Source: Limnohabitans sp. Rim8 (GTDB lineage: Bacteria; Pseudomonadota; Gammaproteobacteria; Burkholderiales; Burkholderiaceae_C). From it: a stretch of 64,000 bases of DNA. The stretch is from the NCBI GenBank assembly GCA_945897465.1, contig CAMDFK010000006.1, forward strand, positions 1 to 64,000, read 5' to 3'. The notes under the pieces are model-generated. The model saw nothing but the letters and a program-made list of their open reading frames with translations. It was not told the DNA's origin and did not search any database. A program made the position numbers and the translations under genes. Below, in pieces: positions 27,697-35,840 of this stretch (its first letter is position 1; the number at the start of each line of letters is the position of its first letter).

Positions 27697-28293
27697 ATGG
27701 CTTGGGACGAATCAAAATCATGGCTCAAAGGCACAGAGCAGGGACAGTATTACCAAGGTTTGCTTGACGATGCCGAGCAAATGCCTGCGCGCAACGCGAA
27801 ACGCCACAAAGTGGTGCGCCCAGAGGACATGCCATGGGAGATGGCACGTCAAGGTCTGCTCAAGCATTTGCTCAATGAGTCAATGAACACGCGCATTGAA
27901 ACGGTGGATGCTTACATGCAAATCATTCCTCCGGGCAGCAAGTCGGGCAAGCACCGTCACCTCGCCGAAGAGTGTGTGTACGTTTTGGAAGGTCGTGGCT
28001 ATGACTTGCACCAGGACTGCGATGTGAAAATCACGGACACCTACCACTGGAAGCCTCAGGACGAAATCAAACGCTACGAGTGGGAAGCCGGTGATGTGAT
28101 TTACATCCCACCAAACACCATTCACCAGCACTTCAATGCCGACCCGGACCGGCCTGTTCGCCTGATCTCCTCCATCAACCGCATCTTCAAGTACTGCGGT
28201 CTGAACGATTTGGAGCAAATCGAAAATGCACCCGAATTCGACCCTTCGGTGGTGTTGGACGGCGAAAAAATCCTGAAGTACCTGCGCAAGTAA
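27697..28293 (+). CDS. Cupin-domain protein (HQHFN cupin family), copy 2
   Basis: A 198-residue single-cupin protein preceded by the strong ribosome site AAGGGAGG. Motif 1 is GSKSGKHRHLAEECVYVLEG (HxH and glutamate) and motif 2 is WEAGDVIYIPPNTIHQHFNA. An insertion between the strands (around DTYHWKPQDEIKRYEW) adds a histidine. It is paralogous to the preceding cupin, and the ATG lies one base beyond that gene's TGA, so equimolar expression and a hetero-oligomer are plausible. Confidence 0.88.
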   Translation: MAWDESKSWLKGTEQGQYYQGLLDDAEQMPARNAKRHKVVRPEDMPWEMARQGLLKHLLNESMNTRIETVDAYMQIIPPGSKSGKHRHLAEECVYVLEGRGYDLHQDCDVKITDTYHWKPQDEIKRYEWEAGDVIYIPPNTIHQHFNADPDRPVRLISSINRIFKYCGLNDLEQIENAPEFDPSVVLDGEKILKYLRK

Positions 28294-28337
28294 ACAGGTC
28301 AAACCAGACACTCAATTCATAAGAAAAAAATCTCGAT

Positions 28338-29453
28338 ATGGCAAAAGACGCTCTTGTATCCGAAGACTTGGCTTCGAAATTCGCAACTGAAAAAGAAACA
28401 CCTTACACACGTTGGGTGAAAGACGAGGGGCTGGACATCATCAGCGCCCACTATGTTCGCAACCTCAACACCGTTGACCTCAAGCCTTGGGCCCGCCGCG
28501 GTGGCAAAGGGGTGTACATCAACCACGAAGCCTCACGCACCTCCAACGACTGCTATGTGGTGGAGATTGCGCCAGGCAAGCAATTGGAGCCACAGCGTCA
28601 GATCTTCGAGGAAATGATTTATGTCCTCTCGGGTCGAGGCTCCACAACGGTCTGGAACGACCAGGGTCACCGCATCACCTTCGAGTGGCAAGCGGGCGCC
28701 TTGTTTGCCATTCCCTTGAACTGCTTACATCAGCACTTCAATGGTTCGGGCAAAGATGCGGCACGTTTTGTGGCGGTGACCAATGGCCCACCCGTCATCA
28801 ACTTGTACGAAGACCTGAACTTCGTGTTCAACACCCAATACGATTTCGGCAACCGCTTCAATGGTGAGCCTGATTATTTCAGTGGCAAAGGTGAGCAAAA
28901 AGGCTTATTGCTCGAGACCAACTTTGTGGCTGATGCCGTGAACTTGCCCTTGATCAGTGCCAAAGAACGCGGTGCGGGTGGTGGTCACATCCGCTTCAAC
29001 ATGGCACGCGGCTCCATGAACAGCCACATCTCTCAGTTCCCAATTGGCACATATAAAAAAGCCCATTGTCACGGTCCAGGAGCCCACGTTATTATTTTGA
29101 GCGGCGAGGGTTACAGCCTGATGTGGCCAGAGGGCGAAGAGCCTCGCCAATACGACTGGGAAGTCGGCTCGATGATTGTGCCGCCCAACATGTGGTTCCA
29201 TCAGCACTTCAACACAGGCACCACGCCAGCACGCTATTTGGCGTTCAAGCACGAAGTGGTTTCTGTGCGCAATGCACAAGGCGTACCCAAAGCCTGGATC
29301 AGCCGCCGAATCGGCGGAGATCAGATTGATTACGCCGATGAGAGCACTGCTGTGCGCGATCGTTTTGCCGATGCTTTGTCCAAGCACGGCATGGCGCCCC
29401 GCATGACCGAAGCATACGAAGCTGAACTGCCCTCTTTGCCCCCTAAAAACTAA
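28338..29453 (+). CDS. Bicupin protein (HQHFN cupin family), copy 3
   Basis: A 371-residue protein with two cupin domains. The first has QRQIFEEMIYVLSGRG in place of an HxH motif, so its metal site lacks the first two histidines, but keeps NCLHQHFNG. The second is complete: TYKKAHCHGPGAHVIILSGE and PPNMWFHQHFNTG. Only the second domain is therefore expected to be catalytic. Gentisate dioxygenase-type bicupins have a similar length but different motifs. It is the third cupin in the operon and precedes two solute-binding protein genes. Confidence 0.87.
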   Translation: MAKDALVSEDLASKFATEKETPYTRWVKDEGLDIISAHYVRNLNTVDLKPWARRGGKGVYINHEASRTSNDCYVVEIAPGKQLEPQRQIFEEMIYVLSGRGSTTVWNDQGHRITFEWQAGALFAIPLNCLHQHFNGSGKDAARFVAVTNGPPVINLYEDLNFVFNTQYDFGNRFNGEPDYFSGKGEQKGLLLETNFVADAVNLPLISAKERGAGGGHIRFNMARGSMNSHISQFPIGTYKKAHCHGPGAHVIILSGEGYSLMWPEGEEPRQYDWEVGSMIVPPNMWFHQHFNTGTTPARYLAFKHEVVSVRNAQGVPKAWISRRIGGDQIDYADESTAVRDRFADALSKHGMAPRMTEAYEAELPSLPPKN

Positions 29454-29479
29454 CCTTCATCAGGAAACAAGAGACTTAT

Positions 29480-30547
29480 ATGAACCACTTCAACAAGACA
29501 CGCCGACAGCTGGTGCAAGCCGGTGCATTGGCTTTGGGCAGTGGGGCTTTGCCCTTCGCCCATGCCCAAGCATCGTCACCGCTGATGACGCAATTGGCCA
29601 ATTTGACCGGGCAAGACCGCCTGAACAAACTGGCCGAAGGCGCGCGCAAAGAAGGCAACTTGAGTATTTACACCTCCATGCCTGTCGACGACATTGGCGC
29701 ATTGACTGCTGCCTTTGAGCAGCGCTACGGTGTCAAGTCCAAAGTCTGGCGCAGTGGTTCAGAAAAAATTTTGCAACGCGGTCTGTTGGAGGCCCGGGCC
29801 AAACGTTACGAAGTCGACGTGTTTGAAACCAACGGCCCTGAGCTGGAGGTTTTGTCCCGCGAAAAACTCCTGCACGAATGCAAGTCACCTCATCTGGGCG
29901 ACCTCATTCCACAAGCCATTCGCCCCCACAAGGAGTGGATTGCCACGCGCCTGAATATTTTCACGTGTGCCTACAACACCAAGTTGGTCAAAAAAGAAGA
30001 GCTGCCCAAAACCTATGCCGATTTGCTCGATCCCAAGTGGAAAGGCAAATTGGCGGTCGAAGCAGAAGACAGCGATTGGCTGGCTGAAATCGTGATGAAA
30101 ATGGGCGAGGAAAAGGGCATCGCCTTGTTCAAGGAAATCGTCCGCAAGAACGGCATGTCCGTGCGCAAGGGCCACACCCTGTTGGCCAACTTGGTGGCCT
30201 CGGGTGAGGTGCCACTGGGCTTGACGCTGTACAACTACAAAATCGAACAGATGAAAAACTCCGGGGCACCGGTGGAATGGTTCTCCCTCGATCCCGTCGT
30301 GGCACGCCCCAACGGCAATGGCGTGGCCAGAAATGCACCCAATCCCCACGCCGCCATCTTGTTCCAGGATTTTGAGTTGTCCGAAGGTCAGGCCATTCTG
30401 GGCAAACGGGACTTTATTCCCGTCAGCAACAAGGTGCCCTCCACACTCAACAAAATGCCTCTGATTTTTGCGGACCCCAAGGTCACTTTGGACGATGGCA
30501 ACAAGTGGACGCGCATCTACGAAGAAATATTCAGTCGCAAGGGTTGA
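29480..30547 (+). CDS. Extracellular solute-binding protein of an Fe(III)-type ABC importer, copy 1
   Basis: A 355-residue type 2 periplasmic binding protein. A likely Tat signal (TRRQLVQAGALALGS, ending LPFAHAQAS) precedes the mature domain. Family blocks are KVWRSGSEKILQRGLLEARA, KTYADLLDPKWKGKLAVEAE and MSVRKGHTLLANLVASGEVP. It follows the bicupin gene by 26 bases. With the permease and ATPase upstream it should form a complete importer. Four paralogues exist in the window, so the ligand may be an organic compound rather than iron. Confidence 0.9.
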   Translation: MNHFNKTRRQLVQAGALALGSGALPFAHAQASSPLMTQLANLTGQDRLNKLAEGARKEGNLSIYTSMPVDDIGALTAAFEQRYGVKSKVWRSGSEKILQRGLLEARAKRYEVDVFETNGPELEVLSREKLLHECKSPHLGDLIPQAIRPHKEWIATRLNIFTCAYNTKLVKKEELPKTYADLLDPKWKGKLAVEAEDSDWLAEIVMKMGEEKGIALFKEIVRKNGMSVRKGHTLLANLVASGEVPLGLTLYNYKIEQMKNSGAPVEWFSLDPVVARPNGNGVARNAPNPHAAILFQDFELSEGQAILGKRDFIPVSNKVPSTLNKMPLIFADPKVTLDDGNKWTRIYEEIFSRKG

Positions 30548-30564
30548 AGCACCAAACATGGATA

Positions 30565-30597
30565 GGGAAAGAAACTTCTGGCTTCTTTCCCTTTTTT
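30565..30597 (+). terminator. Terminator-like hairpin between two solute-binding protein genes
   Basis: A perfect nine-base stem GGGAAAGAA/TTCTTTCCC with a nine-base loop, followed by six T residues. It can cause partial termination, lowering expression of the second binding protein and the MFS gene relative to the cupins. Confidence 0.75.
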
Positions 30598-30617
30598 CAT
30601 TCGACAGGAGACAAAAA

Positions 30618-31676
30618 ATGAGTCACGCAGCATCTTTCAAACAACGCGCCAAAAAATGGGCCCTTTTGAGCCTCTTCGCACTGCCTCTTTGGGCGCAAGC
30701 GCAGGGCTTTGATCCGGGATTGCTGACCAGCACCGCCCCGGACCGTGCGGCCAAGTTGCTCGCTGCAGCGAAGGTGGACGGCTCTTTGACGATGTACACA
30801 TCCATCGCAGAGAAGGATCTCAAACCCATCATTGAACCGTTTGAAAAAAAGTACGGCATCAAGGTGATCACTTGGCGCGCCAGTGGGGACAGTGTCTTGA
30901 ACCGCACACTCAATGAAAACCGTGCCAAGCGCTACACCGCAGACTTGGTCCATGCAGGGTCGGTCGAGCTTGAAGCTTTGTCGCGTGAAAAAGTGCTGCA
31001 GCAAGTCAACTCGCCGCATTTTGCCGATTTGATGCCCGGCAGTGTGCCCGCGCACCGCGAATGGGCATCCACCATTTATTCATTGTGGGTACAGGCCTAC
31101 AACACCAACGCCATCAAAAAAGCCGATACGCCGAAAACCTATGCCGACTTGCTCGACCCCAAATGGAAAGGCAAATTGGGTTATGAGGTTGAAAACATCG
31201 ACTGGTTTGTGACCGTGGTCAAGTCCATGGGCGAAGCCAATGGCTTGAAATATTTTCGCGATCTGGCCAGCACCAATGGCATCTCCATTCGCAAGGGGCA
31301 TACCAACCTGACCAACATGGTGGGTGCGGGTGAGGTTCCCATGGCCCTGACCGTCTACAACTACATGCCCGAACAGCTCAAGAAAAAAGGCGCGCCGATT
31401 GACTGGGTGGTGCTTCAACCGGCGGTGGCACGGGCCAATGCTGTGGGCCTGATGCGCAACGCACCCAAGCCGGCAGCCGCCGCACTGTTCATGGATTACT
31501 TGTTGAGCGAAGGCCAGCAAGCCTTTGCCGACCTGGAGTATTTGCCCAGCAACACCAAAGTCACCTCGGATCTGCGCAGTTTCAAGATCAACTTTGTGGA
31601 CCCAGCGGATAGCTTGGACAACCGGGAAAAATGGCGCAAACTCTACGATGAAATCATCATGCGTGGAGGAAAGTGA
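30618..31676 (+). CDS. Extracellular solute-binding protein, copy 2
   Basis: A 352-residue binding protein paralogous to the preceding gene. A Sec signal (WALLSLFALPLWAQAQG) is followed by TMYTSIAEKDLKPIIEPFEK, the TWRASGDSVLNRTLNE block, TYADLLDPKWKGKLGYEVE and ISIRKGHTNLTNMVGAGEVP. The ATG at 30618 has an AGGAG site. Its TGA overlaps the MFS start as TGATG, so the two are translationally coupled. Confidence 0.9.
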   Translation: MSHAASFKQRAKKWALLSLFALPLWAQAQGFDPGLLTSTAPDRAAKLLAAAKVDGSLTMYTSIAEKDLKPIIEPFEKKYGIKVITWRASGDSVLNRTLNENRAKRYTADLVHAGSVELEALSREKVLQQVNSPHFADLMPGSVPAHREWASTIYSLWVQAYNTNAIKKADTPKTYADLLDPKWKGKLGYEVENIDWFVTVVKSMGEANGLKYFRDLASTNGISIRKGHTNLTNMVGAGEVPMALTVYNYMPEQLKKKGAPIDWVVLQPAVARANAVGLMRNAPKPAAAALFMDYLLSEGQQAFADLEYLPSNTKVTSDLRSFKINFVDPADSLDNREKWRKLYDEIIMRGGK

Positions 31677-32959
31677 TGGCAACAGCTCTTTTGAGTGGGA
31701 TGACGCGACTAGAGTCGCGCAACATGGGCCTGATCATCTTGGGTCATGCCCTGACCCACTGGTACCCCGCCACCTTTTACATGCTTTTGCCATTGATTGG
31801 CAGTGAAATGGGTTTGAGCTACAGCCAAATCGGTTTCATCATGACGTGCCAATACGCGGCAGGGGCCATCTCGAATGTGCCCGGAGGCATGTTGGTGGAT
31901 GTCTGGGGGAAAAAGGGCCAGTTGATGGCCCTTTCGCTTTTTTGGGTGGGGTTTCCCTATTTATTAATGGGTTTCACCACCGAATACTGGATGTTGTTGT
32001 TGTGCGTGATGCTGGTGGGCATTGGCAACAACCTGTGGCACCCGACCGCCATCCCGTTATTAGGCCGCATGTTTCCAGAACGCAAAGGTTTTGTGTTGTC
32101 ACTGCACGGCATGGGCGGTAATGTGGGCGATGCTTTGGCACCGTTGGTGGTGGGTGTTTTGCTGACCACTTTGTCCTGGCGAGAAATCGTGCTACTAAAC
32201 GTTGTGCCGGGTGCTGCGATGTCGGTGCTGCTGTTGTTTTTCTTGGGTGCTCTGACCTTTGCACCCAAGGCTAAAGCGTCCCCAAGCGATGCCGATCACA
32301 GCAAAAACCAGCCTGCAACCAACCAGCCTGCCATCGTCAATGGTGGCGGTCAAAGCATGACCAGTTACATGGAGGGCCTCAGGACCTTGATGCGCACACG
32401 CGGTCTTTTCATGCTGACCTTGAGCTCGTCCTTTCGCTCGATGACACAAGGCACCTTGCTGACCTTTTTGCCCCTGTACTTGGCCAAGGACATGAAATAC
32501 GACATCTTCTGGGTCGGTGTGATTTTGGCCATATTGCAATTGGCGGGCTTCATTGCCGCACCCATTGCCGGCCACTTGTCGGACACCATGGGGCGCAAGA
32601 CCATTTTGGTGTCTTGTTTTGGTGTCAGCGGTGTGGTGCTGTTGTTGATGACTTTTGCCGGTGCTACCCCGTTGTTTGTGTTCTTGATTGCGGTGCTGGG
32701 CTTCTTTTTGTACGCAGCGCGCCCCATCATGCAAGCCTGGATGCTGGAAGCCACGCCCAAAAACATGGGCGGCACAGCCATTGGTTTGATGTTCGGCATG
32801 CAATCCGGTGCGCAAGCCATTGCACCTGTTTTGGGCGGCATTGTGGCTGATCAATACGGTTTGCTGTCTGCTTTTTACCTCCTGGCTGCCACCATCATCT
32901 TGGCCAACATCATGGTCATCTGGATTCCTTCAAGCGACACGGTTGAGGCCAAAAAATAA
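31676..32959 (+). CDS. Major facilitator superfamily transporter
   Basis: A 427-residue protein with about 12 hydrophobic helices. The loop between helices 2 and 3 reads GGMLVDVWGKKGQLMALS, and the equivalent in the second half is GHLSDTMGRKTILVSC, both the typical MFS G-x-x-x-D-x-x-G-R/K-K pattern. A polar central loop (SDADHSKNQPATNQPA) separates the halves. The start at 31676 overlaps the preceding TGA, with GGAGGAAAG upstream. Probably imports or exports the pathway substrate or a product. Confidence 0.92.
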   Translation: MATALLSGMTRLESRNMGLIILGHALTHWYPATFYMLLPLIGSEMGLSYSQIGFIMTCQYAAGAISNVPGGMLVDVWGKKGQLMALSLFWVGFPYLLMGFTTEYWMLLLCVMLVGIGNNLWHPTAIPLLGRMFPERKGFVLSLHGMGGNVGDALAPLVVGVLLTTLSWREIVLLNVVPGAAMSVLLLFFLGALTFAPKAKASPSDADHSKNQPATNQPAIVNGGGQSMTSYMEGLRTLMRTRGLFMLTLSSSFRSMTQGTLLTFLPLYLAKDMKYDIFWVGVILAILQLAGFIAAPIAGHLSDTMGRKTILVSCFGVSGVVLLLMTFAGATPLFVFLIAVLGFFLYAARPIMQAWMLEATPKNMGGTAIGLMFGMQSGAQAIAPVLGGIVADQYGLLSAFYLLAATIILANIMVIWIPSSDTVEAKK

Positions 32960-33085
32960 ATTGACCCTTTGCGGGTCATCACGGCCACCAACGAAAGTGG
33001 TGCACCGTTACTGAAAGCGCTAGACTGCGTCAGGCATCGACGTGACCCGGCGCTTTTTTCATGGCACTAAGGGCAAACAGAGACG

Positions 33086-33118
33086 AAAAAAAACGGATAC
33101 TCCACATGGAGCATCCGT
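33086..33118 (-). terminator. Rho-independent terminator of the porin gene
   Basis: On the minus strand an imperfect stem ACGGATGCTCCA/TGGAGTATCCGT (one mismatch) closes on a two-base loop and is followed by a T-run of eight. It lies 26 bases past the porin stop. Confidence 0.88.
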
Positions 33119-33144
33119 GTCAATTTAACTTTGGAGTTGCGCGA

Positions 33145-34287
33145 TCAGAACTTGAACTGAACACCGACAGACATGTCGGTCAAAGAACCGCCGAACATGG
33201 TTGCGGCTGAACTGTTGAAGGAAGCATTGGCATTCGCGTTTTTCTTGCCGTAGAGCATGAAGATGCCGATGTCTTTGTCGTAGTCGTAGCGAGCACCCAA
33301 GCTCATCATATCTCCGCCCAAACCCGTTGTTGCACAGGCAGCGCCACTAACCAATGTGCAGCTGCCAGCATTGCCTTTGGCAAAGTTCGCAGCAACAGTC
33401 CATTGATTAGTCAACGCGTATTGACCGGTGACTTGCCAAGTGGTGGTCTTGTAGTTGCTGACGGCTGCGTTGGGATTGTCGTACGAGAGGTTTGAAAAAT
33501 CCATGCCAACGCGCAATTTGCCTGCGGTGTAACCCAAGCTCAAACGATTGCCCGTGTCTTTGTCGTTGCCAGCAGCAATGTAACCTTTGTGGGTCTCTTG
33601 TGCCAAACCCACATAATAAGTTTTGTTGCTCCAGTTCACGCCTGCCGAAGACAATTTCTTCGTGGTGGCTAAGCCCTTATCCCATGGCTTCGCTTGCGAA
33701 AAACCAGCTTTGAAACCGTTCAGAGTGGGTGTTTCGTAGGCCAAATGCTGACCAATGCGGGTGTTGAAGTTGGCAGCACTTTTCCAGCTCACATCCGAGG
33801 CAACCGTACTTGTTGATACAAAATTGGAAGAACTGACACCCAACATGCGAACGCGGTCGCCGTATTTTTTGTAAATGGTGTCCATTTGACCCATGGTTAC
33901 GGTACCAAATTTCTCGTGCTGAACAAACACATATGCGTCGCGGGGTTTGGTCGTGAAACCAGCGTCTTTAGAACTTTCGTCGAGGCTAACATTACCTTGT
34001 AAATCAAAACCTGCCCGAACTTCGCCAAATTTGCGTGAAGCCTTGAAACCTATGTAAGAGTTCACCGGTGTGACTTGGGTTTTGTCAACCAATGCGGTTG
34101 ATTTGGACGCTTTGGGCAACGCGCTTGTTGCAGAGCTTGTGCCTCCGTCATAGGAACTACTTTGGTATTGAGGATAAAGATTGCCGTAAACCTCAAAATC
34201 AGCGCCAACTTTGGCAGCATGTGCCGTTGTAACCATACCGAGTGTTGCCATGGAGGCGATAGCCAATGCGTGGTATTTCAATTTCAT
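33145..34287 (-). CDS. Gram-negative general porin (OmpC/Omp32-like)
   Basis: A 380-residue outer-membrane porin. A Sec signal ends TLGMVTTAHA, and the mature protein begins AKVGADFEVYGNLYPQYQ. The repeated amphipathic strands, RKFGEVRAGFDLQGN and EKFGTVTMGQMDTIYKKYG (loop 3 region), and the terminal phenylalanine in VGVQFKF are as expected for betaproteobacterial porin_4 proteins. The ATG at 34287 is supported by GGAGAC. A candidate IclR operator lies 70 bases upstream, so it may be a substrate-specific channel for this pathway. Confidence 0.93.
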   Translation of the reverse strand: MKLKYHALAIASMATLGMVTTAHAAKVGADFEVYGNLYPQYQSSSYDGGTSSATSALPKASKSTALVDKTQVTPVNSYIGFKASRKFGEVRAGFDLQGNVSLDESSKDAGFTTKPRDAYVFVQHEKFGTVTMGQMDTIYKKYGDRVRMLGVSSSNFVSTSTVASDVSWKSAANFNTRIGQHLAYETPTLNGFKAGFSQAKPWDKGLATTKKLSSAGVNWSNKTYYVGLAQETHKGYIAAGNDKDTGNRLSLGYTAGKLRVGMDFSNLSYDNPNAAVSNYKTTTWQVTGQYALTNQWTVAANFAKGNAGSCTLVSGAACATTGLGGDMMSLGARYDYDKDIGIFMLYGKKNANANASFNSSAATMFGGSLTDMSVGVQFKF

Positions 34288-34357
34288 GATGTCTCCAAAA
34301 TTTTTGTAATGAATGAGCCCATAGGGGATCGGGTTGACCGCCTGGCGTTCTTTTATT

Positions 34358-34373
34358 CGGAACACCGTTCCTT
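34358..34373. promoter_or_regulatory. Candidate IclR operator, site 3 (porin promoter)
   Basis: CGGAACACCGTTCCTT has the arms GGAAC and GTTCC around a three-base centre. It lies in the spacer between the porin and the cupin at 34604, nearer the porin start. Confidence 0.55.
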
Positions 34374-34560
34374 CAAACGCGACAGTAAAGTTATTAAGCA
34401 AAAAAAACAACGGGAGTCGTATCGGTGATAACCCGCAAATTGTGGCGTCTGAGCATCACAAAAAAAGTTTCACAATTTTTCTCGCAAGCTTGTCCCAACA
34501 ATTTGGGGGTGCTTCGGGCTTTACCTGTTGACGCTTAGCGTGCGCGTGATCTAACATTTA

Positions 34561-34576
34561 AAGAACGCTGTTCCAT
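34561..34576. promoter_or_regulatory. Candidate IclR operator, site 4 (cupin-eutA promoter)
   Basis: AAGAACGCTGTTCCAT lies 28 bases upstream of the cupin start at 34604. It overlaps a second inverted pair, GTTCC and GGAAC seven bases apart (34570-34586), which might extend the binding region. Confidence 0.6.
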
Positions 34577-34603
34577 ATATGGGAACAGCAAACGGGAACT
34601 GAT

Positions 34604-35830
34604 ATGCCACACGACAAAGACAACGCCCACTGGCACGAGCCAGCGGGCCATAAAAAGGCCGGGTACGGCGTTTTCAAAAAACAACCCACGCCTTATGACG
34701 CTTTCATGGAGCAAGAAGGCTTGCCGGTATTCCGCGATGTGGGCATCGACAAAGTGCAAAACCTGCCATTGGTCGACTGGAAACGAACCGGCGGCAAAGG
34801 CCACTTCATTCAGCTTTACGGCACCGAGACCAAATGGGGTTGCTACGTGGTCGAGGTGCCGGGTGCTGGTGCGCTGCGCCCCGAAAAGCACATGTACGAG
34901 GAAATCTACCTCGTTGTGGAGGGGCGCGGAACGACCGAGGTTTGGCAAGAAGGCGATACCAAAAACCATGTGTTCGAGTGGCAAAAGGGGTCGATGTTTT
35001 CGATCCCGATCAACGCTTGGCACCGCATTGTCAATGCCACCTCCAGTGGTGCTTTGTTGTTGGCCGGCACCACCGCGCCCAACGTGCTGAACATGCTGCA
35101 AAGCAAAGAGGCGGTGTTCAACAACCCCTTTGTTTTCCGCGATCGCTTCAACGGTGCCGATGATTTCTACAAAGCCAGTGATGAGATCGAGGCCGACCCG
35201 GTGCGTGGTTTGGCCATGCGACGGACCAACTTCATTCCGGATGTGATGACCTGTGACTTGCCGCTGGACAACCGGCGCTCGCCGGGTTACCGCCGGATTG
35301 AGCCGTTCATGACCAACAACTGCTTCTACTTCTGGATTGGTCAACACGAGAACGGCCGTTACTCGCGTGCGCACGCCCACACCTCAGCGGCGGTGCTCAT
35401 TTGCCTCAATGGCAAAGGCTACACCTACACCTGGCCAGAAGACGAAGGCGAAACCCCTTGGAAAGACGGCAAAGAGCATTTGGTGCGGCGCATCGATTAC
35501 GAGCCGGTCGGCTTGGTCTCGGCAGCTCCTGGCGGCGCGCGTTGGTACCACCAGCATTTCAGCTCCGGCTCGGAGGCCTTGCGTTTGACCGCTTGGTTTG
35601 GCCCCCACAACCCGGGCCGTGACCCCGGCGCACCAGGCTCCAAACACACCGACTACACAGCGCAAGATGTGACCGAGGGGGGCACCACCATCCCGTATTG
35701 GCTGGAAGACCCGCACATTCGAAACGAATATCAGGCCTTGCTCAAGCGAAACAGCGTGCCCGATCGCATGGATCCAGACTGGTACAACATACCAGCGGAA
35801 TTCATGGAAAAGTTTGGCCCCAAAAAGTGA
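34604..35830 (+). CDS. Bicupin protein (HQHF cupin family), copy 4
   Basis: A 408-residue protein with two cupin domains. The first has RPEKHMYEEIYLVVEGRG, with a single histidine where HxH is expected, and AWHRIVNA instead of HQHFN, so its site is degraded. The second has GRYSRAHAHTSAAVLICLNG (HxH) and, after an insertion, RWYHQHFSSGSEALRL. It is related to the bicupin at 28338. It lies ten bases upstream of the second EutA-like gene, which argues for a functional pairing of cupin and EutA-like protein. Confidence 0.87.
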   Translation: MPHDKDNAHWHEPAGHKKAGYGVFKKQPTPYDAFMEQEGLPVFRDVGIDKVQNLPLVDWKRTGGKGHFIQLYGTETKWGCYVVEVPGAGALRPEKHMYEEIYLVVEGRGTTEVWQEGDTKNHVFEWQKGSMFSIPINAWHRIVNATSSGALLLAGTTAPNVLNMLQSKEAVFNNPFVFRDRFNGADDFYKASDEIEADPVRGLAMRRTNFIPDVMTCDLPLDNRRSPGYRRIEPFMTNNCFYFWIGQHENGRYSRAHAHTSAAVLICLNGKGYTYTWPEDEGETPWKDGKEHLVRRIDYEPVGLVSAAPGGARWYHQHFSSGSEALRLTAWFGPHNPGRDPGAPGSKHTDYTAQDVTEGGTTIPYWLEDPHIRNEYQALLKRNSVPDRMDPDWYNIPAEFMEKFGPKK

Positions 35831-35840
35831 GTGGGGGAAC

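Noticed and set aside
24185-31676. Iron uptake as the role of the ABC system
   Set aside because: The proteins are of the Fe(III) type by family, but linkage to cupins and oxygenases and the lack of siderophore or Fur features make an organic substrate equally likely.
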